From: JAEZFI01 sp044508215
Lineage (GTDB): Bacteria; Actinomycetota; Acidimicrobiia; Acidimicrobiales; Microtrichaceae
Direction: 5' to 3'
DNA length: 7,184 nucleotides
Assembly: GCA_044508215.1 (NCBI GenBank)
Contig: JBIQID010000142.1
Span: 1-7,184, forward strand
Made by a program: the position numbers and the translations under genes. The notes under the pieces were generated by a model that did not search any database, was not told the origin of the DNA, and was given only the letters and a program-made list of their open reading frames with translations. Shown piece after piece: positions 1-6,228 of this stretch; position 1 is the stretch's first letter, and each line of letters opens with the position of its first letter.

Positions 1-237
1 ACAGGTTGTAGCTGTCCGCTTCTGGTCGGGCTGACGCCGGGTGCGCGGTCGGATGTGGACAGGTTGTACTTGTCCGGTTGTGGGCGCGGGGGTTGCCTGG
101 ATCGGGACAGGTTGTAGCTGTCCGCTTCTGGTCGGGCTCGCGCAGGATGCGCGGCCGGATGTGGACAGGTTGTAGCTGTCCGGTTGTGGGCGCGGGGGTT
201 GCCCGGATCGGGACAGGTTGTAGCTGTCCGCTTCTGG
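1..237. repeat. 106-bp tandem repeat carrying nested 19-nt hairpin motifs
   Basis: The unit is 106 bp long: copy 1 is 1-106, copy 2 is 107-212, and a partial third copy runs 213-237. Copies 1 and 2 differ at about eight positions by eye. Each unit holds two sub-units of 58 and 48 bp, and both begin with the same motif. The motif GGACAGGTTGTAGCTGTCC occurs at 105-123, 163-181 and 211-229. A variant lies at 57-75 (TACTTGTCC at its end), and a copy missing its first two bases because the window starts there lies at 1-17. The arms GGACAG and CTGTCC are perfect inverse complements around a 7-nt GTTGTAG loop, and the variant keeps pairing through a G-T wobble. The 58-bp sub-units continue with CTTCTGGTCGGG and the 48-bp ones with GTTGTGGGCGCGGGGG. 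No convincing gene lies here. The role is unknown: an interspersed palindromic (REP-like) element, a protein-binding array or a transcription-ending region are all possible. The array may extend beyond the left edge. Confidence 0.93.
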
Positions 238-260
238 CTGGACCGCCGATCTGTAGCCCG

Positions 261-282
261 CGCCCCAGCGTGCGCCGGGGCG
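261..282 (-). terminator. GC-rich hairpin just past the peptidase stop codon, possible terminator
   Basis: CGCCCC (261-266) and GGGGCG (277-282) form a perfect 6-bp stem around a 10-nt loop. Read on the minus strand, the hairpin begins about 8 nt after the TGA stop (291-293) of the peptidase gene. No T-tract follows it, so it is not a classic intrinsic terminator. GC-rich actinobacteria often use such stem-loops without a U-run. The palindromic repeats further downstream could also help end this transcript. Confidence 0.3.
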
Positions 283-290
283 TCGTCGCT

Positions 291-1046
291 TCAGGCGTAC
301 CAGCGGCGGGGGTCCTGGCCGTAGAAGTCGGCCAGCACGTCGAAGAGGTCGGGATGCTCGTCTGCCAGCTCCGACGGGACGTCGAAGAAGGCTTCGGTCG
401 CCACGGCGAAGAACTCGCCCGGGTTCACCCCTGCGTAGGGGTCGAGCACCTCCCCGCCCTCACCGACGGCGACCGCCTCGTACACCTCGGTGCACACCTC
501 CACCCAGCGGTCGAGGCGGTCCTGGCTGTCGAGCGGCGGCGTGCCGTCGACCGTCCCGTCGAGCATGTCGATCTTGTGGGCCAGCTCGTGGTGCACCACG
601 TTGGCGCCGTCTCCCGGGTGCTCGAGGTCGTCCACGACCGCGTCCCACGCGATCAGCACCGGTCCGTCCCAGTGGGCCTCGCCGTGGACCGGCACGGGGT
701 CGTCGGACACGATCCCCTCCACCTGGCTGTGCTCGCCGCGCATCACGACCGTGGTGGGGTGGACCAGCACGCTGCCGACCTCGCGGAACACGTCGTCGGG
801 CAGCCCCAGCGCCATGAGCGCCGCCTGACCGGAGATGACGGCGACCACCTCGTCGGTCACCTCGAATCCCCGAGCGGCCTCCCACCGAGCCGAGGTGGCG
901 AACCGCCAGGCGATCTCCTCGAGGCGACCCCGTTCCTCGTGGGAGAGGACCGGCCAGACCTCGAGGGTGTCGGCGATCACCTCGATCCAGCCGGGCGGAG
1001 GGCCCTCCTCCACCTCGCGGTCGCGTCGTCGGCCGCGGAAGATCAC
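291..1046 (-). CDS. mtfA: MtfA-like zinc-dependent peptidase (M90 family)
   Basis: The product is a predicted cytosolic zinc metallopeptidase of 251 aa, close to the usual size of the MtfA/YeeI family. The zinc-site motif HELAH is at residues 153-157, inside the family signature HHELAHKIDMLDG. It supplies two His ligands (H153, H157) and the catalytic Glu (E154). Downstream, GEFFAVATEAFF (about 210-221) should supply the third ligand, most likely E218. The N-terminus (MIFRGRRR) and the region around ISGQAALMALGL also look like the family. E. coli MtfA binds the repressor Mlc and affects PTS glucose uptake, but nothing here shows that partner, so the substrate is unknown. I prefer the GTG at 1046 over the in-frame GTG at 1052: the strong GGAGGAGG site (1060-1053) touches the 1052 start with no gap but sits 6 nt from 1046, and MIF matches the usual start of the family. 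No signal peptide or membrane segment is visible. It diverges from the acyl-CoA synthetase gene and seems unrelated to the cluster in function. Confidence 0.9.
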   Translation of the reverse strand: MIFRGRRRDREVEEGPPPGWIEVIADTLEVWPVLSHEERGRLEEIAWRFATSARWEAARGFEVTDEVVAVISGQAALMALGLPDDVFREVGSVLVHPTTVVMRGEHSQVEGIVSDDPVPVHGEAHWDGPVLIAWDAVVDDLEHPGDGANVVHHELAHKIDMLDGTVDGTPPLDSQDRLDRWVEVCTEVYEAVAVGEGGEVLDPYAGVNPGEFFAVATEAFFDVPSELADEHPDLFDVLADFYGQDPRRWYA

Positions 1047-1052
1047 GGGCAC

Positions 1053-1060
1053 CCTCCTCC
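1053..1060 (-). promoter_or_regulatory. Ribosome binding site that decides the peptidase start
   Basis: Read on the minus strand, 1060 to 1053 is GGAGGAGG, an extended Shine-Dalgarno match. It abuts the GTG at 1052-1050 but lies 6 nt before the GTG at 1046-1044, so initiation at 1046 is favoured. Confidence 0.7.
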
Positions 1061-1104
1061 GGTCACCGCGGCAGGGTACCGGCCACGGCCCGCCCGTCCT
1101 CTCC

Positions 1105-1110
1105 TACGCT
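1105..1110 (+). promoter_or_regulatory. Possible -10 box for the acyl-CoA synthetase gene
   Basis: TACGCT fits the actinobacterial TAnnnT -10 pattern and lies 31 nt before the ATG at 1142. No recognisable -35 box sits 16-18 nt upstream. The divergent spacer 1047-1141 must carry promoters for both flanking genes. On the minus strand TACCCT (1078-1073) is the best equivalent for the peptidase gene, also without a clear -35 box. No palindrome like the TetR operator at 4817-4834 is visible in this spacer. Confidence 0.35.
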
Positions 1111-1141
1111 GGCCGGCGGGGGAACGACGAAAGGACCTGGC

Positions 1142-2782
1142 ATGGGGGACTCGTCCGAAGGGCACGCCCGGAGCGGGCCGCCGCGCAGCGTGAACATCGC
1201 CGACCTGTTCGAGCTGGTCGCAGGGGCGGTGCCGGACCGGCTGGCGCTCGTCGCCGGCGACCGGCGGCTCACGTACGGGGAGCTGGACGCCAGGGCGAAC
1301 CGCTTCGCCCGGCACCTGCTCGAATCCGGCGTGTCGCCCGGCGACCGCGTGGCGATCCACTCGTGGAACCGCACCGAGTGGGTCGAGGCGATGCTCGGGG
1401 CGTACAAGGCCCGAGCGGTGGCCATCAACGTGAACTACCGGTACGTCGCCGACGAGCTCGCGTACCTGCTCGACAACTCCTCGACCTCCGTCCTCGTCTT
1501 CGAGCGGTCCTTCGCCCCGGTGGTCGCCGCGGTCCGCAACGAGCTGCCCGACCTCGCGCACCTCGTGGTGGTGGAGGACGGCGCCGACGGACCGATCGAC
1601 GAGGAGTCGCTCTCGGGTCTGGTCGAGTACGAGGAGGCGCTCGGCCGCCAGGCGCCCGACGCGCTGGGGCTCGAGCGATCCCCCGACGACCTGTACATCC
1701 TCTACACCGGCGGCACCACCGGCATGCCGAAGGGCGTGATGTGGCGCCACGAGGACATCTTCTTCGCGGCGCTCGGCGGGGGCGGCTGGGGGCAGCCGCC
1801 GATCCAGCGGGCCGAAGAGATCGTCGATCGGATCCCACCCGAGGAGCAGGCGGTGCGCACGCTGGCGCTCGCCCCGATCATGCACGGGGCTGCTCAGTGG
1901 GCGATGTTCATCACGCTGTTCGGCGGCGGCACGGTGGTGCTGTCGACCAGCCGTGGCTTCGATCCGCACGAGGCGTGGCGGCTGGCGGAACGTGAGCGCG
2001 TGATGAGCATCGCCATCGTCGGTGACGCGATGGCGCGGCCGATGGCGGAGGCCCTCGACGACCCGGGAGCCTCCTACGACCTGTCGTCGCTGATCGTGGT
2101 GGGCTCCGGTGGGGCGGTGTTCTCGACGGCGGTGAAGGAGCAGCTGAGGGCGCACCTGCCCGACCTGATGCTCGTCGACAGCTTCGGCGCCACCGAGCTC
2201 GGAGCGGCGGGCACCCAGGCCGATCACACCCTCGGCGCCCGGTTCCCGCACAACGAGTTCATGTCGGTCCTCGGCGACGACCTCAGGCCCGCCCCGCCGG
2301 GGGTGGTGGGACGCCTGGCGCGACGGGGCCACATCCCGCTCGGCTACCTCGGCGACCCCGAGAAGACCGCGGCGACCTTCGTGGTCGACCCCGACGGCGT
2401 GCGGTGGGCGATCCCCGGTGACTTCTGCCGGTTCGAGGAGGACGGCACCATCACGCTGCTCGGCCGTGGGTCGGGCTGCATCAACACCGGCGGGGAGAAG
2501 GTCTTCCCCGAGGAGGTCGAGGTGGCGCTCAAGAGCCACCCCGCCGTCTTCGACGTGCTGGTGGTCGGCATCCCCGACGATCGGTTCACCGAACGGGTGG
2601 CCGCGGTGGTCCAGCCCCGGACCGGTCACGACGTGTCGCTCGACGACCTCGCCGAGCACTGCCGTTCGAAGCTCGCGGGCTACAAGGTGCCGCGGGCGCT
2701 CCGCCTGGTCGACGAGATCGGCCGGACCGCCTCCGGCAAGGCCGACTACCGCTGGGCGAAGGAGCAGTTCACCTCCGTCTGA
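1142..2782 (+). CDS. Acyl-CoA synthetase (AMP-forming), FadD19-like
   Basis: The product activates a carboxylic acid to its acyl-CoA through an acyl-adenylate. It has 546 aa, typical of the ANL superfamily. Visible core motifs are the phosphate-binding YTGGTTGMPKG (188-198), the aromatic/ATP motif SFGATE (347-352), PGD (425-427), the hinge region GRGSGCINTGGEKV (441-454), and the adenylation lysine K533 in TASGKADYRWAKE. VMWRHED after the P-loop, PIMHGAAQ, the EKVFPEEVE stretch and the DYRWAKEQ end resemble mycobacterial FadD19, recalled from memory, a ligase acting on steroid side-chain acids. That supports a bulky or branched acyl substrate without proving a steroid. The ATG has a GAAAGGA site at 1129-1135 with a 6-nt spacer. 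This start adds about 16 residues before VNIADLFE, near where FadD19-type proteins normally begin, and an in-frame GTG at 1190 is a weaker alternative. It converges on the amidohydrolase gene across 18 bp with no hairpin between. Confidence 0.93.
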   Translation: MGDSSEGHARSGPPRSVNIADLFELVAGAVPDRLALVAGDRRLTYGELDARANRFARHLLESGVSPGDRVAIHSWNRTEWVEAMLGAYKARAVAINVNYRYVADELAYLLDNSSTSVLVFERSFAPVVAAVRNELPDLAHLVVVEDGADGPIDEESLSGLVEYEEALGRQAPDALGLERSPDDLYILYTGGTTGMPKGVMWRHEDIFFAALGGGGWGQPPIQRAEEIVDRIPPEEQAVRTLALAPIMHGAAQWAMFITLFGGGTVVLSTSRGFDPHEAWRLAERERVMSIAIVGDAMARPMAEALDDPGASYDLSSLIVVGSGGAVFSTAVKEQLRAHLPDLMLVDSFGATELGAAGTQADHTLGARFPHNEFMSVLGDDLRPAPPGVVGRLARRGHIPLGYLGDPEKTAATFVVDPDGVRWAIPGDFCRFEEDGTITLLGRGSGCINTGGEKVFPEEVEVALKSHPAVFDVLVVGIPDDRFTERVAAVVQPRTGHDVSLDDLAEHCRSKLAGYKVPRALRLVDEIGRTASGKADYRWAKEQFTSV

Positions 2783-2800
2783 AGCGGTGCGCGCACGGGG

Positions 2801-3994
2801 TCACACCCGCAGCAGCGCCTCGTTCGCGCCGTCGGGCAGCTCGACGAGCGGCTCTGCCAGCTCCTCCACCGTCGGGCCCACCTTCGCCGCGAGCGGTGCC
2901 AGCGCGCCGAGGTCGAAGCCGTAGAGGTCCGCTGCGTTGCCGGCGAGGATCTTCCGCATGTCGGCCTCGGGGACGTCGCTGAACCGCTGCCGCAGGTGCT
3001 CGCGGGTGAACGGGTGCGTCCCCTCCTCGTGCGGGTAGTCGCTGCCCCACATGAACTTGTCGACGCCGATGGCGTGCCGGGCCGCTGCGTCGGCTGCGCC
3101 TGGCTGGCTGACGCCCACCCAGCAGTTCTGGCGGAAGTAGTCGGTGGCGCTCCGGGGGAGGATGTGCTCCTCGGAGTACCGCATCTCGCCGGTCCGCCCG
3201 GTCTCCCGGATCTGCGCGAGGACCCGGTCGTAGTGCTCGAGCGTCGGCGGCAGCCAGGCGCACCCCATCTCGGTCATCACGAACTTGAGGTTCGGGAACC
3301 GCTCGAAGACGCCCGAGAACAGCAGTTGGGCGAAGGCGCGCTGCGAGTAGAAGGTCACCTCGGTGATGAAGAGCAGCGCCGCGGCGGGGTAGCGGCCGTA
3401 GTCGGGCAGGCCCGTGCCGCCGTGGCTGTTGACCGGCAGCCCGAGCTCCTCGCACGCCTCCCAGATCGGGTCGTAGCAGGGGTCGTAGAGCGGCTTCACC
3501 CAGTCGACGTCGGGCGCGATGGCCGAGATGAGGATGCCGCCGCGGAGGCCGTTGTCGGCGATCCACGCGATGTCACGCAGCGCCTCGTCGACGTCGTTGA
3601 GGAAGATCTGGCCGATGCCGGCCCGGCGCTCGGGGAACCGGGCGCACCAGTCCGCCATCCAGCGGTTGTGGGCGCGGATGCCAGCGAGCCGCTGTTCGAA
3701 CTCCTCGGGTCGGGGCGGCTTCGCGAACAGCACGAAGCTGGGGAAGAACGGCGGCACGGTGTTCGGGAAGACGACCTCGCCGACGATGCCGTCCGCCTCG
3801 AGGTCGCCGTTGCGGCGATCGTCGTCCCAGTTGCGCACCCGACCGCCGTCCTGGAGGTCCCGGAACGGGTTCTTGTAGCGGCCGCGCCAGGCGTCGAACT
3901 CGTCGCGGTAGGCGGGATCGAGGTACTCCCGGTACATCTCGTGGCTCCCGCCGGCGTGGCAGTCGGCCGAGATGACGGTGTAGCGGTCGCTCAT
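2801..3994 (-). CDS. Amidohydrolase family protein (Amidohydro_2, metal-dependent)
   Basis: The product is a predicted soluble TIM-barrel metal-dependent hydrolase or decarboxylase of 397 aa, in the broad Amidohydro_2 group that includes ACMSD. Likely metal or catalytic residues are D11 and H13 in ISADCHAGG, H191 in LPVNSHGGTG, E242 in FVMTEMGCAW and D319 in MWGSDYPHEEGTHP. The usual second His of the first strand (DxHxH) is replaced by G15. Other recognisable stretches are EYLDPAYRDEFDAW (24-37) and ILAGNAADLYGF near the end. Members of this subgroup often sit in catabolic gene sets with CoA ligases and reductases, but their reactions are mostly unknown. I chose the ATG at 3994 because AGGGGG (4005-4000) lies 5 nt upstream and the protein then starts MSDRYTVISADCH, as relatives do. 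The same frame stays open to 4063, but that stretch is low-complexity Arg/Ala/Gly. The gene follows the TetR gene in the same direction with an 88-bp gap, so it may be co-transcribed with it. Confidence 0.92.
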   Translation of the reverse strand: MSDRYTVISADCHAGGSHEMYREYLDPAYRDEFDAWRGRYKNPFRDLQDGGRVRNWDDDRRNGDLEADGIVGEVVFPNTVPPFFPSFVLFAKPPRPEEFEQRLAGIRAHNRWMADWCARFPERRAGIGQIFLNDVDEALRDIAWIADNGLRGGILISAIAPDVDWVKPLYDPCYDPIWEACEELGLPVNSHGGTGLPDYGRYPAAALLFITEVTFYSQRAFAQLLFSGVFERFPNLKFVMTEMGCAWLPPTLEHYDRVLAQIRETGRTGEMRYSEEHILPRSATDYFRQNCWVGVSQPGAADAAARHAIGVDKFMWGSDYPHEEGTHPFTREHLRQRFSDVPEADMRKILAGNAADLYGFDLGALAPLAAKVGPTVEELAEPLVELPDGANEALLRV

Positions 3995-3999
3995 CGTTG

Positions 4000-4005
4000 C
4001 CCCCT
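4000..4005 (-). promoter_or_regulatory. Ribosome binding site that sets the amidohydrolase start
   Basis: On the minus strand 4005 to 4000 reads AGGGGG, followed by CAACG and then the ATG at 3994-3992. The 5-nt spacing supports this start over upstream in-frame codons as far as 4063. Confidence 0.6.
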
Positions 4006-4037
4006 GTTTCGGCGTGCCGCCCGGTGTCACCGAACGG

Positions 4038-4050
4038 CGTGCGCTGCACG
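4038..4050. other. Short inverted repeat in the TetR-amidohydrolase spacer
   Basis: CGTGC-GCT-GCACG is a perfect 5-bp inverted repeat around a 3-nt centre, in the 88-bp spacer (3995-4082). It could be a leader hairpin or a small binding site. A minus-strand TAGTGT (4067-4062) just upstream fits a -10 pattern but has no good -35 box, so a separate amidohydrolase promoter is only a possibility. Confidence 0.3.
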
Positions 4051-4082
4051 AGCGCGCCGCCACACTAGAGGTCGGCGCGGGC

Positions 4083-4739
4083 TCAGCTCCTGTAGCCCTC
4101 GGTCAGCATCGTGACCACGGTGTCGAGGACCTTGTCGGCCGAGATCGAACCGTTGGGGTTCAGCCACCGGTGGATCGAGTTGCACATGCCGAGGACCGAG
4201 TTGACCACGGCGGCCGGGGGGAGGTCCCGGAGGCTGCCGTCGTCGACACCCTCCACGTACACGTCCCGCAGGATCGTGCCGTACTCGTGGCCCCACGTCT
4301 GCACCTTGCGCTTGGCGGTCGACGACAGCGCCGCGCTCTGGACGTCGAAGACGGCGTTCACGTGGAGGTTCGCGAGGAACGTGCGCAGGTGCTCGGTGAT
4401 CAGCGCGGTGAAGCGCTCCGCTCCGCTCCCGTCGGCGGCCGCGACCTCGCGGGCCCGCTCGGTGGCGGGCACGACGATCTCCTCGTAGATGTCGAGGAGG
4501 AGCTCCTCCTTGTTCTTGGCGTAGTAGTAGATGGCCGCCTTGGTGAACCCCATCTCGTCCGCGATGTCCTGCAGGGTGGTCGAGGCGTAGCCGCGCTCGT
4601 AGAAGAGCCGCGTCGCCACGTCGAGGAGCTCGCGTCGGCGCGCCGACCTCCGGGCCCGCACGTTCGCCGTCGAGCGCCGCTGAGCCCCCGGCCGTGGGGG
4701 CTCGTCGTCGTCCTGCACCGACATCTGGATGTGCGCCAT
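4083..4739 (-). CDS. TetR/AcrR-family transcriptional regulator, KstR2-like
   Basis: The product is a predicted ligand-responsive repressor of 218 aa, normal for TetR proteins. After a charged, probably disordered N-terminus (1-33) comes the helix-turn-helix domain: ELLDVATRLFYERGYASTTL (37-56), then QDIADEMGFTKAAIYYYAKNK (57-77, with the recognition helix around 65-75) and KEELLLDIYEEIV. The ligand-binding domain follows, and its end CNSIHRWLNPNGSISADKV (186-204) resembles the KstR2-type C-terminal domain, where the ligand is an acyl-CoA. That fits the neighbouring CoA ligase, but the ligand is inferred. The ATG at 4739 has AGGAAGGA (4752-4745) 5 nt upstream, whereas the in-frame ATG at 4724 lacks a good site. 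The reading frame stays open far upstream, antisense to the FAD gene, but that is not coding. The gene diverges from the FAD-oxidoreductase operon across 108 bp, and the palindrome there is its most likely operator. It may regulate itself and the amidohydrolase too. Confidence 0.93.
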   Translation of the reverse strand: MAHIQMSVQDDDEPPRPGAQRRSTANVRARRSARRRELLDVATRLFYERGYASTTLQDIADEMGFTKAAIYYYAKNKEELLLDIYEEIVVPATERAREVAAADGSGAERFTALITEHLRTFLANLHVNAVFDVQSAALSSTAKRKVQTWGHEYGTILRDVYVEGVDDGSLRDLPPAAVVNSVLGMCNSIHRWLNPNGSISADKVLDTVVTMLTEGYRS

Positions 4740-4782
4740 GGCGGTCCTTCCTGCTCCGAACACTTGTAGCAGTCGGCGCGCA

Positions 4783-4811
4783 TTGGCGGGAGGGACGTCC
4801 GGTGTTACGGT
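4783..4811 (+). promoter_or_regulatory. Predicted promoter of the FAD-oxidoreductase operon
   Basis: TTGGCG (4783-4788, four of six matches to TTGACA) and TACGGT (4806-4811, fits TAnnnT) are separated by 17 nt. The transcript would start near 4818, inside the palindrome at 4817-4834 and about 30 nt before the GTG at 4848. No clear promoter for the divergent TetR gene stands out in the rest of this spacer (4740-4782). Confidence 0.5.
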
Positions 4812-4816
4812 CGTGC

Positions 4817-4834
4817 CAAACAACCGTTTGATTG
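4817..4834. promoter_or_regulatory. Candidate TetR operator (18-bp imperfect palindrome)
   Basis: CAAACAACCGTTTGATTG is centred between 4825 and 4826. Seven of its nine position pairs are complementary, giving the pattern CAAnCAAnCG-nTTGnTTG. Such spaced CAA/TTG half-sites are typical of TetR-family operators. It sits just downstream of the predicted -10 box and runs into the GAAAGGGG ribosome site (4834-4841), where a bound dimer would block the FAD operon. It is also one of the few A/T-rich stretches in the window. I saw no second copy in the other two promoter-bearing spacers (1047-1141 and 3995-4082). Confidence 0.62.
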
Positions 4835-4847
4835 AAAGGGGTGGCCC

Positions 4848-6221
4848 GTGCGCTACGACGTGATCGTGGTCGGTGCAGGGACTGCTGGCCTGGTGACGGC
4901 CTCGTTGCTCGCCAAGCAGGGCAAGAAGGTCGCGGTGCTCGAGCGCCAGAGCTACCTGGGCGGGCGGGCCATGGAACACCGCTACCGCGGCCACCAGATC
5001 GGTCTGGGCTCGCACCTGGTGGAGGACCCCGGCGACAGCCTCACGCGCGTCTGCGAGCAGATCGGCGTCCCGCTCCAGCACAGCGAGCGCAGCGACTCGA
5101 TGCCCTTCTGGGACGGCGACCGCTGGATCCCCATCCAGGAGAAGTACACCGGCGAGGCGAAGCGAGGCTTGAAGCGCTGCATCGAGGCGCTGACCTCGAT
5201 GTCGTACGAGGAGATCGACCTGCTCGACCACATGCCGATGCGCGAGTGGATGGCGCAGTACACCGACGAGGAGGGCGCCTACCTGGTCTGGGAGGCGATC
5301 TCGATCCTCGAGCAGATCACCGACAAGTGGTACGACCACTCGGCGTCGGAGAACCTCTACGTCCGGAAGATGCACTACGAGATGCGGCGGACCGCCGGCT
5401 ACTCGTTCTGGCCCATGGGCGGCTGGGAGCGACTCTGGAAGGACATGGCCGCGAAGATCGAGGAGATGGGCGGCGACGTCCGCACCTCCACCGTGGTCCA
5501 GAAGGTGCTGGTCGAGGACGGGGCCATCAAGGGCGTCCGGCTCCGCCACCCCGACGGCGTCTCCCGTGACGACGGTGAGGTGCTCGAGGCCGACCAGGTG
5601 GTGGTCAACACCCCGGTGTGGGGGCTCCCCAAGCTGTTCGACGACGGCGTCCTGCCCCACAACCTCCTGCAGCGGATCAAGCTGCTGGCCGACAACCGCA
5701 ACCGGGCGTGCTGGATCGGCTACTGGATCGCCGCCAAGGAGCCGGTGATCGCCATGTCGGAGCGCGAGATGGCGTCATTCCAGTCGACTCCCCGGACGGG
5801 CCTCGGCGGCTTCACGCTGAACTTCACGGGCTACGACCCGGACGTGTCCCCTCCCGGCGAGTACCTCACGTGCGTCGGGGCGGCGTTCGACGCCACCGAG
5901 CACTACGGCGACAAGGCGTGGATCGACCGGAAGTTCGAGGAGTTCTGGCTCGACATCGAGGACATGATGCCGGCGGCCAAGGGCGCCCTCTGGACGAAGA
6001 AGCACCTGGTCACCACCTACGGCGTGGTGAACAAGCCGGGGCTGGTCGGCGCGGTGCGTCCCGACGCGGACGTGCGTGAGATCGACGGCCTCTACCTCAC
6101 CGGCGACACCACCCGCAGCCGCGGCATCGGGATCGACAAGGCGGCCCGCTCGGGCATCACCACCACCGAGGCGGTCCTCGGGCGGCGCCTGCCCGAGTTC
6201 GCGACGACGATCCACTACTGA
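4848..6221 (+). CDS. FAD-dependent oxidoreductase, phytoene desaturase (CrtI)-like
   Basis: The product is a predicted FAD flavoprotein of 457 aa, a little shorter than typical carotenoid desaturases (about 490-510). The N-terminal Rossmann motif VGAGTAG (8-14) is followed by E32, which should bind the ADP ribose, and LGGRA (37-41). WPMGGWERLWKDMA (188-201) matches the PxGGxxxL element of CrtI/retinol-saturase relatives. ADQVVVNTPVW (248-258) is the second conserved strand. The C-terminal FAD element is GLYLTGDTTRSRGIGIDKAARSG (414-436, key residues G419, D420 and G426). It probably desaturates or oxidises a lipophilic ring or chain, and the substrate is unknown. No carotenoid synthesis gene is nearby, so a catabolic role is more likely. 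It starts with GTG at 4848, 6 nt after GAAAGGGG (4834-4841), so MRYDVIVVGAG begins right at the FAD fold. It leads a three-gene operon, with only 7 bp before the next gene. Confidence 0.9.
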   Translation: MRYDVIVVGAGTAGLVTASLLAKQGKKVAVLERQSYLGGRAMEHRYRGHQIGLGSHLVEDPGDSLTRVCEQIGVPLQHSERSDSMPFWDGDRWIPIQEKYTGEAKRGLKRCIEALTSMSYEEIDLLDHMPMREWMAQYTDEEGAYLVWEAISILEQITDKWYDHSASENLYVRKMHYEMRRTAGYSFWPMGGWERLWKDMAAKIEEMGGDVRTSTVVQKVLVEDGAIKGVRLRHPDGVSRDDGEVLEADQVVVNTPVWGLPKLFDDGVLPHNLLQRIKLLADNRNRACWIGYWIAAKEPVIAMSEREMASFQSTPRTGLGGFTLNFTGYDPDVSPPGEYLTCVGAAFDATEHYGDKAWIDRKFEEFWLDIEDMMPAAKGALWTKKHLVTTYGVVNKPGLVGAVRPDADVREIDGLYLTGDTTRSRGIGIDKAARSGITTTEAVLGRRLPEFATTIHY

Positions 6222-6228
6222 GGCTCCC

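Noticed and set aside
1..237. CRISPR array
   Set aside because: The spacing between repeated motifs alternates between 58 and 48 bp, and the intervening DNA is itself repeated rather than made of unique spacers. No cas genes are present.
78..1193. Plus-strand open frame of 371 codons across the repeats and the peptidase gene
   Set aside because: Its start is translated from the tandem repeats and the rest is antisense to the HELAH-bearing peptidase. It has low complexity and no motif.
1043..2659. Minus-strand open frame of 538 codons antisense to the acyl-CoA synthetase
   Set aside because: It is rich in Arg, His, Val and Gly with no family motif, and it lies fully opposite a gene with complete ANL motifs. 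Long antisense frames are expected at this GC content.
2783..2800. Terminator between the convergent acyl-CoA synthetase and amidohydrolase genes
   Set aside because: The 18-bp gap has no stable hairpin and no T-run. Termination must use another mechanism or run into the opposite gene.
2996..4114. Plus-strand open frame of 372 codons antisense to the amidohydrolase
   Set aside because: It has Val/Ala/Arg/Gly-rich composition and no motif, while the opposite strand encodes a clear Amidohydro_2 protein.
4764..4774. TTGTAGCAGTC in the tetR spacer, ten of eleven bases like the 19-nt repeat motif at the left end
   Set aside because: It lacks the paired GGACAG arm and the upstream spacing differs by one base, so chance is a sufficient explanation unless a genome-wide search shows otherwise.
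4740..5660. Upstream extension of the TetR frame to 525 codons
   Set aside because: The extension runs antisense to the FAD-oxidoreductase gene, and the TetR domain begins just after a good ribosome site and the ATG at 4739.
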